A DNA stretch of 8,297 nt from CAZVAO01 sp964625175 (GCA_964625175.1 CAZVAO010000101.1:1-8297); one strand, 5' to 3'. Shown: positions 1 to 6,078, numbered from the stretch's first letter. Notes: generated by a model not told the origin, from the sequence alone. Made by a program: numbers and translations.

Positions 1-50
1 AAGAGTTTATCGCAAATAGGATCTATCGTGCCGTTTTTACTAAAGACCAC
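1..50 (-). CDS. Possible 5' end of an unidentified gene, cut by window edge
   Basis: Reading the minus strand from position 50, a GTG codon opens a frame of 16 codons (MVFSKNGTIDPICDKL) that runs off the left edge without a stop. Upstream is an exceptionally good ribosome binding site: the reverse complement of 55-64 reads AGGAGGTGAG, covering the full anti-SD core, about ten bases before the GTG. The product is not recognisable from so few residues. The opposite strand is also open here (1-120), and the REP-like repeat begins only about 20 bases upstream, so the purine-rich stretch could be coincidental. Low confidence. Confidence 0.25.
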   Translation of the reverse strand, partial: MVFSKNGTIDPICDKL

Positions 51-72
51 GACCTCCTCACCTCCTGACCAA

Positions 73-92
73 TGGGGACGACCCCTTGTTGG
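73..92 (-). repeat. REP-like repeat, inverted copy A
   Basis: The 13-mer TGGGGACGACCCC at 73-85 is the exact reverse complement of GGGGTCGTCCCCA in the copy at 1437-1478. After a short linker, TGGT at 90-93 again matches the reverse complement of the third copy. It sits head-to-head with copy B at 99-140, giving the paired arrangement typical of bacterial REP/BIME elements. No transposase is in the window, so membership of a REP family is inferred from form and repetition alone. Confidence 0.55.
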
Positions 93-98
93 TTACAT

Positions 99-140
99 CT
101 CCGCGCTTCCCGACCATTAGGGGCGGTCACTATTGATTCA
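99..140 (+). repeat. REP-like repeat, copy B
   Basis: This 42-base segment aligns without gaps to 1437-1478, with 34 of 42 identical positions. The shared core is TCCCGACCATT followed by GGGG. Within it GACC (112-115) and GGTC (125-128) can pair, so a small hairpin is kept although bases between the copies differ. With copy A just upstream and the third copy past the adenosine deaminase gene, the deaminase gene is bracketed by related repeats. Both copies lie outside genes. Confidence 0.65.
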
Positions 141-200
141 CTTGACCTTTGCAATTGTAGTTAGCATATCCAAAATCGGAATCAGTAGCAAATCAAGTGA
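138..200 (+). promoter_or_regulatory. Wide inverted repeat upstream of the deaminase gene
   Basis: TCACTTGA at 138-145 and TCAAGTGA at 193-200 are perfect 8-base inverted copies separated by 47 bases. The left arm overlaps the end of repeat copy B. They could form a stem in a leader transcript, serve as two operator half-sites, or mark an end of the repeat element. The AT-rich stretch TATATT at 232-237 is a possible -10 for the following gene, but no good -35 stands at the right distance, so no promoter is called. No purine riboswitch core was found. Confidence 0.3.
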
Positions 201-274
201 TTTACTACTGGTGCCTACTTTCGTACTAGTATATATTAGTTAATAGAAATAATAACTGCTTGGAGAAAACAAAA

Positions 275-1288
275 ATGATAAGGACCATTATAAAACAAGC
301 CCCAAAAAGTGACCTGCATTGCCACCGAGATGGAAGCTTAAGACCCGAAACGGTGATGGAGCTCGCCAAGACGAACCATATCCCTACAGAAGCAAAAGAT
401 CTCGGTGAGCTTGAGTTAACCCTTATTGCACCTGCAAATTGTGATTCATTGGTCACCTATTTGAAGCGATTTGATTTACCTATTGCTGTATTGCAGACAA
501 AAGATGCCCTTAAAAGAGCTGCCTATGAACTCATGGAAGATGCTGCTTCAGAAAATGTGAAGTACATCGAGATCCGATTTGCACCTCAACAACATCAAAT
601 GATGGGCCTCACCCTTGAAGAAATAATCGGCAGCGTTGTTGATGGAATAAAGCAAGGTGAGGCTGCACACGAAGTCAGAGGAAATCTTATCCTATCGTAT
701 TTGCGTCATACAGATACTGAAGGCATGGTTAAAATGATTGAAGCTGGCAAGCACTACCTCGGGAAAGGTGTTGTTGCGGTTGATTTGTGTGCCGCCGAAA
801 TCAAAAACTTTGCAGAGAAATTTATTGAACCTGTTAAGTATGCAAGAGGACTCGGTTATCGAGTAACCATTCACGCAGGAGAGACTGGCATATCTGCCAA
901 CGTACTCGATGCCATAACCATTCTTAAAGCAGACCGTATTGGACACGGTGTAGCCATTATGAACGACCCAGAGGCCTTTGCAAAAGTATTGGAAAATGGA
1001 ATAACCATTGAAGTTTGTGCAACAAGCAATGTTCAAACCAAAGCGATTTCCGACATTATGAATCACCCCATAGATAACTTCTATAATAAAGGTGTTCTTA
1101 CATCCATTAATACAGATAATAGAACCGTGTCCGATACGACGATGACCAAGGAATATGAACTTCTAGAAAGCACATTCAACTGGGATGAAGCGCATTTCAT
1201 AACAATTTATCAGAATTCTGTTGCTGCCAGCTATGCAGATGAAGCAACGAAGGTTTGGCTATTGGGTTTTGTAGACCCCACAGAATAA
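275..1288 (+). CDS. add: Adenosine deaminase
   Basis: Hydrolyses adenosine (and usually deoxyadenosine) to inosine plus ammonia in the cytoplasm, part of purine salvage. The 337-residue product has the expected family length and all core motifs: zinc ligands H15 and H17 in DLHCH, H200 with catalytic E203 in TIHAGE, H224 in RIGHG, and D281 in NTDN. A longer frame begins at TTG 260, but GGAG at 262-265 lies nine bases before ATG 275 and is a proper SD site, so ATG 275 is chosen. Residue 18 is Arg, where relatives usually have Leu (HxHLDGS), right beside a zinc ligand; this could tune substrate choice. The second Asp of the usual TDD is Asn, which I recall as common in bacterial members. The gene stands alone between REP-like repeats and appears monocistronic. 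Confidence 0.93.
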   Translation: MIRTIIKQAPKSDLHCHRDGSLRPETVMELAKTNHIPTEAKDLGELELTLIAPANCDSLVTYLKRFDLPIAVLQTKDALKRAAYELMEDAASENVKYIEIRFAPQQHQMMGLTLEEIIGSVVDGIKQGEAAHEVRGNLILSYLRHTDTEGMVKMIEAGKHYLGKGVVAVDLCAAEIKNFAEKFIEPVKYARGLGYRVTIHAGETGISANVLDAITILKADRIGHGVAIMNDPEAFAKVLENGITIEVCATSNVQTKAISDIMNHPIDNFYNKGVLTSINTDNRTVSDTTMTKEYELLESTFNWDEAHFITIYQNSVAASYADEATKVWLLGFVDPTE

Positions 1289-1383
1289 ATTAGTTTTCTA
1301 ACTAAACTCGAGTGCTCAAAGAAGTAAGCTAAGTGGATGTATTAAATACCAAAGGAAAAAAACAAACTCTAACTATAATGATG

Positions 1384-1414
1384 CCGCTTACATACAAATG
1401 TAAGCGGTCATTTT
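1384..1414 (+). terminator. Probable terminator after the deaminase gene
   Basis: A perfect 10-base stem, CCGCTTACAT (1384-1393) and ATGTAAGCGG (1398-1407), encloses the loop ACAA and is followed by TCATTTT. The hairpin is strong but the T-run is short and interrupted. It lies about 95 bases past the deaminase stop and precedes the next repeat copy. Confidence 0.6.
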
Positions 1415-1436
1415 AACTATTTGGGATGACATATAA

Positions 1437-1478
1437 CTCTGCGCCTCCCGACCATTTGGGGTCGTCCCCACTGATTCA
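1437..1478 (+). repeat. REP-like repeat, copy C
   Basis: Same orientation as copy B (34 of 42 identical) and inverse of copy A. It can fold as GGGG-TCGT-CCCC (1458-1469) or alternatively CGACC/GGTCG (1449-1453, 1460-1464). Directly after it, ACTGA (1470-1474) and TCAGT (1482-1486) form a second small hairpin followed by AATATTTTT, so the element may stop plus-strand transcription. On the minus strand it lies just past the glpK stop, where no other terminator for glpK was seen; it may protect or end that transcript (inference). Confidence 0.65.
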
Positions 1479-1493
1479 ATTTCAGTAATATTT

Positions 1494-1521
1494 TTGACAC
1501 TCTATGATCGCTGGTTATACT
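1494..1521 (+). promoter_or_regulatory. Candidate promoter antisense to the glpK 3' end
   Basis: TTGACA (1494-1499, exact -35 consensus) is followed after 16 bases by TATACT (1516-1521, five of six for the -10). Transcription would start near 1528 and run into glpK on its opposite strand. No credible plus-strand gene lies downstream, so the product would be an antisense RNA, unless the match is chance or a remnant of the adjacent repeat element. Confidence 0.4.
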
Positions 1522-1533
1522 TAATCAAACGAT

Positions 1534-3021
1534 TTACGAAACACGGGTGCGCCGAACGGCTTCCACCCATCCCTTGTACTTGCTCGCACGGGTTTCTTCG
1601 TCAAATTGGCTATGAAATACGTCTGTCAGACCTTTACTCATCGCCTCGATCTCCGCCATATCCCAAAAGTTTACGGCCAATCCCGCGAGTAAGGCAGCTC
1701 CAAAAGCCGTGCTTTCAATATCCGCTGGTCGCCTGACCCCTACGCCCAGAATATCCGCCTGAAATTGCATCAGAAAATTATTTGCCGTTGCACCACCATC
1801 TACCTGTAAAGTGGCGAGTTCGATTCCTGAATCCTCTTGCATAGCCTCTAAAACATCACGCGTCTGAAAGGCAATTGCCTCTAAGCCAGCTCGTATGATG
1901 TGATTCTTGTTGGTGCTACGCGTCAAGCCACATAGTAGACCCCGCGCATCCATATCCCAATAAGGCGCACCTAGCCCCGTAAAAGCCGGAACCAAATAGA
2001 CTCCCTCCGTATCCGGAACTAACTGAGCACAGTGTTCACTCTCCGCCGCTGTCTCAATCAAACCCATTTCATCTCGCAACCACTGAACGACGGCACCCGC
2101 CATAAAAATAGATCCCTCCAGCGCATACTCTACTTTGCCATCTCGCCCCCAGGCAATCGTTGTCAGCAAGCCGTTTTTGGAGGCAACCCGCTTCTCACCA
2201 GTATTCATTAGCATAAAGCAGCCTGTACCATAGGTATTCTTAGCCATCCCCGGCTCAAAACAAGCCTGCCCAAAGAGAGCGGCCTGCTGGTCGCCCGCTA
2301 TTCCCGCAATAGGAACGCGTCCCCCATCGAAACCAAAATGGCTGGTGTATCCCACGATCTTACTGGATGGTTGCACCTCTGGGAGCATGGCCTTTGGAAT
2401 ATCCAAGGCCTCTAATATGTAATCATCCCACTTTAATGTTTGAATATTAAACATCATAGTGCGTGATGCATTCGAATAGTCTGTGACATGGATTTTTCCT
2501 CTTGTGAGATTCCACACCAGCCAGGTATCTACCGTTCCAAATAGCAGTTCACCACGCTCTGCCCGCGCTCTGGCACCCTCAACATGATCCAATAGCCATT
2601 TAACCTTCGTTGCCGAAAAATAGGCGTCAATTAATAACCCCGTGTTCTCTCTGATATAGGGTTCCAACCCCCTCGCCCTCAGCTGATTGCAAATTTCAGC
2701 GGTACGCCTACATTGCCATACAATTGCATTGTGAATAGGTTTGCCTGTGAGCCGATCCCAAATGATGGTCGTTTCCCGCTGATTCGTGATCCCGATGGCC
2801 GCTAATTCAGCGATACCACACCCTGCTCGCTCCAAGGCCTCAATCGCGACGCCCGATTGCGTTGCCCAAATCTCCATAGGATCATGCTCTACCCAGCCCG
2901 CTCTGGGATAAATCTGCGTAAGCTCCTTCTGTGCAGTTGCTACCATTTCACCCTGTCGATTATATAGTATTGCCCTTGAACTGGTTGTTCCTTGATCTAA
3001 TGCCAATATGTATTTTTTCAA
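1534..3021 (-). CDS. glpK: Glycerol kinase
   Basis: Phosphorylates glycerol with ATP to glycerol 3-phosphate in the cytoplasm, the entry step of glycerol use. The 495-residue protein is full length for this FGGY-family kinase. Visible motifs are the N-terminal phosphate loop DQGTTSSR (9-16), glycerol-binding NQRETT (80-85), W102 and DAYFSATK (132-139), the catalytic Asp in GDQQAALFGQ (D244), NTYGTG (262-267), the FGGY signature around 379-394 and adenine-side VDGG (407-410). The start is TTG, supported by AAAGGGGGG (3029-3037) seven bases upstream. From memory of the Enterococcus enzyme, the His phosphorylated by HPr lies in a YHFYG segment before VPIAG; here the aligned position is Gly (SHFGFDGG, 227-234), so PTS activation at that site seems absent. 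No glpF, glpD or glpP is adjacent. An inverted repeat TTCAA-CCA-TTGAA at 3091-3103 upstream could be an operator. The gene looks more GC-rich than its neighbours. Confidence 0.96.
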   Translation of the reverse strand: MKKYILALDQGTTSSRAILYNRQGEMVATAQKELTQIYPRAGWVEHDPMEIWATQSGVAIEALERAGCGIAELAAIGITNQRETTIIWDRLTGKPIHNAIVWQCRRTAEICNQLRARGLEPYIRENTGLLIDAYFSATKVKWLLDHVEGARARAERGELLFGTVDTWLVWNLTRGKIHVTDYSNASRTMMFNIQTLKWDDYILEALDIPKAMLPEVQPSSKIVGYTSHFGFDGGRVPIAGIAGDQQAALFGQACFEPGMAKNTYGTGCFMLMNTGEKRVASKNGLLTTIAWGRDGKVEYALEGSIFMAGAVVQWLRDEMGLIETAAESEHCAQLVPDTEGVYLVPAFTGLGAPYWDMDARGLLCGLTRSTNKNHIIRAGLEAIAFQTRDVLEAMQEDSGIELATLQVDGGATANNFLMQFQADILGVGVRRPADIESTAFGAALLAGLAVNFWDMAEIEAMSKGLTDVFHSQFDEETRASKYKGWVEAVRRTRVS

Positions 3022-3166
3022 AGCACTTCCCCCCTTTCAACTTCCTCTATTGAGTGATTACCCAAACTGTCAGCTATTCCTGCCTAATCATTCAACCATT
3101 GAACAATAAACAAGTCGTATTTTTGTAATTAAATCGGTTTAGCGAAATCCTGCAATTCTGAAGATA

Positions 3167-3190
3167 TGCTATACTGTAAGTATCTATAAT
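3167..3190 (+). promoter_or_regulatory. Candidate promoter region for the DUF2971-like gene
   Basis: Two -10-like hexamers stand 54-77 bases before the start codon: TATACT (3170-3175), preceded by TG at 3167-3168 as an extended -10, and an exact TATAAT (3185-3190). Neither has a good -35 hexamer at 16-18 bases, so the extended -10 copy is preferred. The SD site GGAGGG (3232-3237) precedes ATG 3244 by six bases. Confidence 0.4.
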
Positions 3191-3243
3191 ATCTTTAGGA
3201 ACGTCACCTATAAAGTTCGATATTCATCTGCGGAGGGATCAGT

Positions 3244-4038
3244 ATGATTGGGGAAAACCATAACGCACAGTACATTTATGCCGTTTCAAATCCAGGGCAT
3301 CCATTTAATCTAAACACCGTCATCGGGCGCTATTTCTCGAAGGAAGGCTTTGTCGACCTGCTGTCAAGCTCCCAATTGAGGTTCACCAACCTGAAAGACT
3401 TTGAAGATTGTGCAGAAGGCATTCCCTTGTATCAAGATTTGATTGCCTCTCTAAATGACAGTACCCTACCGATAACGCCCGAATACAAAGAGGCCCAGAT
3501 TAATGCTATTTTACAAACGATTCGTAATTACTACGCATCCTGCTGGATGATGAAAGAAAAAGAATCCTATTTAATGTGGAAAAATTATTCCTGTTATCAT
3601 GAGGGGATTCTCTTATTCACCACCGCTGGGCAATTGCTCAACTCTTTGGTTCTCAGCCATTACGAAAATGCCGGTGAAAACAACACGTGGTTTTATGGTG
3701 AAGTGGATTATGGTTATTATACCCCAGACATTTCGGATCATCGTCGAGCTTTCGGCAAGGGGCACGCCTTCGATGAGGAAAAAGAATTCCGAATTGTCCT
3801 TTATAAACAGGAGGTGCCAGCAGAACACGATCAATATATATTCGTTCCCATGACGAATTTTAATTTTATCAATAAAATTGTCTGTTCACCGAATGCGAAT
3901 GAATCCTTCATTGAGGAGATCAAGCAAATTGCAAACGATGCCGGCCTAAATTCAAGTCTGGTGCATCGCTCTATTATTAAAAATGACAGTCGAAAGATTC
4001 TCAAAGAGTTTATTGAGAATACCTCCAAACAGCACTAA
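3244..4038 (+). CDS. DUF2971-like protein of unknown function
   Basis: A 264-residue soluble protein with no signal peptide or membrane segment. Its pattern matches my recollection of the DUF2971 family: an N-terminal segment with LRFTNLKDFEDCAEG (45-59), then SCWMMKEKESYLMWKNYS (99-116), where family members carry a CW/CF...E...MW..Y motif, then EGILLFTT (120-127), GEVDYGYY (152-159), a charged FDEEKEFRIVLY (176-187) and a C-terminal KIVCSPNA (211-218). The biochemical role of this family is not established to my knowledge; members occur scattered in accessory regions and sometimes near defence genes. Here it is a single-gene unit: divergent from glpK, with its own promoter and a strong terminator. 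Family assignment is from pattern memory, so moderately sure; reality of the gene is near certain. Confidence 0.8.
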   Translation: MIGENHNAQYIYAVSNPGHPFNLNTVIGRYFSKEGFVDLLSSSQLRFTNLKDFEDCAEGIPLYQDLIASLNDSTLPITPEYKEAQINAILQTIRNYYASCWMMKEKESYLMWKNYSCYHEGILLFTTAGQLLNSLVLSHYENAGENNTWFYGEVDYGYYTPDISDHRRAFGKGHAFDEEKEFRIVLYKQEVPAEHDQYIFVPMTNFNFINKIVCSPNANESFIEEIKQIANDAGLNSSLVHRSIIKNDSRKILKEFIENTSKQH

Positions 4039-4083
4039 TGCAGAAATTTCATGATACAGGGTACTAAAACAAACCTATTCTTT

Positions 4084-4119
4084 AAAGCAGAGCATTCTAT
4101 CGCTCTGCTTTTTATTTTT
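4084..4119 (+). terminator. Intrinsic terminator, possibly bidirectional
   Basis: AAAGCAGAGC (4084-4093) pairs with GCTCTGCTTT (4102-4111) around the loop ATTCTATC, and the stem runs into TTTTTATTTTT on the plus strand. It ends the DUF2971-like gene. Read from the other strand the same stem is followed by only three T's, so it may also serve, less efficiently, the convergent minus-strand operon ending at 4154. Confidence 0.85.
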
Positions 4120-4153
4120 AAAAGACCTCCATAGTTTGTGTAGATCATCAGAC

Positions 4154-4597
4154 TTAGCCAAGATTCTTTTCACACGTCTGAATAATGGTTTGAATGTGCT
4201 TGAACTCTACCCTAAAATCGGCATCCTCTCTCAAATGATTATCTTCTGAGCCTTCATAATCGGGAACCATTTCCAGAATAGCGAGCGCCTTGCGGGCCAT
4301 CACTAAAGCGACATCCACCTTTTCTTCAGTTAGATAAACATCGGCGTCAGTGGCTAGTAACATAGCCATTTTCAAATAATATTGCTGACTTATCCCATAA
4401 GACCCACTAATAAACTGAGCCAGCTGAGTGGGGGATAGGGCGCTTAGCAGATCATAACTCATGCCAAATAGACTAAGTGCGTTCCCGACCTCTGCATGAC
4501 ATTCATCGTATTTCCTGATAGACTTATTGAAAACCACTTTGGCAATAATTTCGGATAGATCCCGCAGTATGATATTGATGAAGTCGTATTGATACAT
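4154..4597 (-). CDS. Small helical protein of unknown function, last operon gene
   Basis: A 147-residue protein, predicted mostly helical and soluble. Residues 1-25 (YDFINIILRDLSEIIAKVV) form an amphipathic helix, and EEKVDVALVMARKALAILE (91-109) resembles one TPR-like helix pair. The N-terminal pattern, a D-F/Y-I-x-R-x-L...I.....F...KY opening, reminds me of the DUF6483 family of Bacillota, but I am not certain of this. Start ATG 4597 is preceded by AGGAGGG with six bases between. It lies 39 bases after the racemase-like gene, with a hairpin in the gap, so it is probably the distal gene of the operon. No catalytic motif is apparent; a scaffold or partner-binding role is only a guess. Confidence 0.75.
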   Translation of the reverse strand: MYQYDFINIILRDLSEIIAKVVFNKSIRKYDECHAEVGNALSLFGMSYDLLSALSPTQLAQFISGSYGISQQYYLKMAMLLATDADVYLTEEKVDVALVMARKALAILEMVPDYEGSEDNHLREDADFRVEFKHIQTIIQTCEKNLG

Positions 4598-4623
4598 CCT
4601 ATTCCCTCCTGAACTCTGTTCTT

Positions 4624-4648
4624 AGCTATCATAAGCCTAATGATAGCT
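4624..4648 (-). promoter_or_regulatory. Hairpin over the racemase-like gene's stop codon
   Basis: AGCTATCAT (4624-4632) and ATGATAGCT (4640-4648) are perfect 9-base inverted repeats around a 7-base loop, and the stop codon (4637-4639) lies in the loop. No T-run follows on either strand, so this is not a standard terminator. In the operon transcript it would separate the racemase-like gene from the downstream gene and could be a processing or stabilising stem. Confidence 0.5.
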
Positions 4649-5347
4649 TTGGGGCGAAATAGCCTGATCGAGCATCTTGATGCCCATATTGACATCAAAC
4701 ACAGGCAACCCAAACGTTTGGCTTACCGTTGAACTAAAGGTGCCTAGATTACTGCACTCTAGCACAATCGCCGCGATATCCTGGTCTTGCGCCATCAACT
4801 TTGTTACGGCGTTTAAGACATCCCGCTCCATCAAAACGACATCAAGATTAAGACCACCTTCGATGACGATTTCACGAAAGTGCGGTTCATTCTCCATCCC
4901 CTGGATGACGAGTCGGTCTATATTGTAGGCGCCGGCTTCACGCAAGTGTCGCTCACTCAGTAGTTGCGAGTGACCAGTAACCACTCCAATTTTTTTAGCG
5001 GGATTGAGCATCAATTCAATCAGCGGAATTAATGACAAACTAGATAATAAAACCGGAACTTGAACAGCATTGGCAATCGTCTGCTGATAGAGGGCCATCA
5101 AACCGCAATCACCTACAATGGCGCTAACCCCTTGTTGAACCAAGTCTTGTGCTGTGCGCATCATTTCCTGTTTAATCACTGGAGACCCCTCGACTAAATC
5201 CGTGAAACCACCTTGAACCTTGCCATAGATGATGGGAAAATCAAATGTTGCGGGACAGCCAGGGTCCCCTGCTATCCTTAGAGCATCCCCTTCAAAGATC
5301 AAAACACCAATTGCTGCTCGATCAACGTCATTTTTCCCATTGCTCAT
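4637..5347 (-). CDS. Aspartate/glutamate racemase-family protein
   Basis: A 236-residue cytoplasmic protein of the Asp/Glu racemase superfamily, which uses two cysteines on opposite faces of the substrate to move a proton. Both are present: C81 in VGDCGLMALYQ and C198 in VLECSNLGTF, each at the end of a beta strand in one of two similar halves. GVLIFEG (14-20), the GDPGCPATFDFPIIY segment (27-41), KKIGVVTG (118-125) and GLPVFDV (213-219) match the broad group annotated only as racemase family protein, not canonical MurI or aspartate racemase, so the substrate is unknown. Start choice: GTG 5356 would abut its SD, whereas ATG 5347 has AGGGGGTGG (5353-5361) five bases upstream; ATG is preferred. 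That SD overlaps the stop codon of the 29-codon gene upstream, implying translational coupling. Confidence 0.85.
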   Translation of the reverse strand: MSNGKNDVDRAAIGVLIFEGDALRIAGDPGCPATFDFPIIYGKVQGGFTDLVEGSPVIKQEMMRTAQDLVQQGVSAIVGDCGLMALYQQTIANAVQVPVLLSSLSLIPLIELMLNPAKKIGVVTGHSQLLSERHLREAGAYNIDRLVIQGMENEPHFREIVIEGGLNLDVVLMERDVLNAVTKLMAQDQDIAAIVLECSNLGTFSSTVSQTFGLPVFDVNMGIKMLDQAISPQSYH

Positions 5348-5359
5348 CGTTACCACCCC

Positions 5360-5449
5360 CTATATAAGCTGTTTCACCAAAAAGTAAATGAATAATGTCG
5401 CAAAGAGCACTACCATTCCAATAGCTCTGCCCTTAAAGAATCTTCTCAT
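5360..5449 (-). CDS. 29-residue single-pass membrane protein
   Basis: A small open frame of 29 codons running from ATG 5449 to TAG at 5360-5362. The product begins MRRFFKGR, strongly basic, and continues as a hydrophobic stretch (residues 10-25, IGMVVLFATLFIYFLV) before a short KQLI tail. This predicts one transmembrane helix with the N-terminus inside. The SD AGAGG (5459-5463) lies nine bases before the ATG. Its stop overlaps the SD of the racemase-like gene, whose ATG is 12 bases further on, and the Nudix stop is 53 bases upstream, so it sits inside the operon. No family is recognised. Size, basic N-terminus, clean helix and coupled position all favour a real gene; it could anchor or regulate an operon partner, or act mainly as a translated leader (inference). 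Confidence 0.65.
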   Translation of the reverse strand: MRRFFKGRAIGMVVLFATLFIYFLVKQLI

Positions 5450-5502
5450 GTTAAATTTCCTCTTTTCAAAATTAACCCTTGTAAATCGCGTGACTATAAG
5501 TG

Positions 5503-6078
5503 TTAGTACAGCTTCTTTCTAAGGCCTTTTGCTCGGTCAATTAACTTGTGATAGAGATAAAGATCGCCGTTGCTAAAGTGCGTCTCATTAAATTTATTAA
5601 GGGGAAACCACTCTACCCCGCTATTTTCGTCGTGTTTCACGGAAAGCACATCCTGCTCGCTTGCCAGTAAAAGATAGGCAATCGAAAGATGAAGGTGGGC
5701 GCTAACATACTTTCCCCTCCTAACATGACCATAGACCGGCAGAATATCGATCGAAGCAATCTTGTGAGATAAGGGTTCTACATTGATAATGCCCGTTTCT
5801 TCCTTGGCCTCTCGAATCGCAACGCTTAGCAGATCGCTATCCCCATCAACATGACCGCCCGTCCAGGCCCAAGTATCGCGAATATTGTGGTGAATCATTA
5901 AGACTCGATCCAGTTTCTCATTGATCATCAGGCTTGAACTTGTTATATGGGCCACTTCATTCTCTCTCAGTAGGATCGTTTGGGGAAACCGCCGAGCGTA
6001 ATCTAAAATAATTCGCTGGTCACTGCTTTCTTGATCATTCCCAGGCAGATATTCGCTAATCTCTTTCATGTAGTCCAT
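5503..6078 (-). CDS. Nudix hydrolase
   Basis: A 191-residue cytoplasmic Nudix protein, expected to cleave a nucleoside diphosphate linked to another group; substrate not predictable. The Nudix box lies at 75-97 (starting GHVDGDSDLLSV), with the metal-binding REAKEETGI (89-97) intact. The Glu that should follow Gly by six positions (GX5E) is Ser81. Preceding WAWTGGH (70-76) and following VEWFPL (155-160) are typical of the subgroup with a 50-60 residue N-terminal extension. ATG 6078 follows GAGGAG by about six bases. It is the first gene of a four-gene minus-strand operon. The 130 bases upstream show no convincing promoter on that strand. Confidence 0.9.
   Translation of the reverse strand: MDYMKEISEYLPGNDQESSDQRIILDYARRFPQTILLRENEVAHITSSSLMINEKLDRVLMIHHNIRDTWAWTGGHVDGDSDLLSVAIREAKEETGIINVEPLSHKIASIDILPVYGHVRRGKYVSAHLHLSIAYLLLASEQDVLSVKHDENSGVEWFPLNKFNETHFSNGDLYLYHKLIDRAKGLRKKLY

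Noticed and set aside
1..120. Plus-strand open frame at the left edge as the end of a gene
   Set aside because: It runs through both REP-like repeat copies and the protein is low-complexity and unfamiliar; more likely a chance open frame.
141..274. Purine riboswitch in the deaminase leader
   Set aside because: The conserved three-way-junction core and loop motifs of purine riboswitches are not present.
275..1288. Deaminase as part of a RADAR-type defence system
   Set aside because: RADAR deaminases are much larger and pair with an RdrA ATPase. This is a canonical 337-residue adenosine deaminase without such a partner.
1374..1379. Exact TATAAT as a promoter after the deaminase gene
   Set aside because: No -35 at a proper distance, and it sits immediately before the terminator hairpin with no gene downstream.
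1494..1736. 80-codon plus-strand open frame over the end of glpK
   Set aside because: It starts at the TTG of the -35 hexamer and mostly lies antisense to the well-supported glpK coding region.
4459..4713. 84-codon minus-strand frame across the racemase-like/helical gene junction
   Set aside because: It overlaps two better supported genes in another frame and has no SD of its own.
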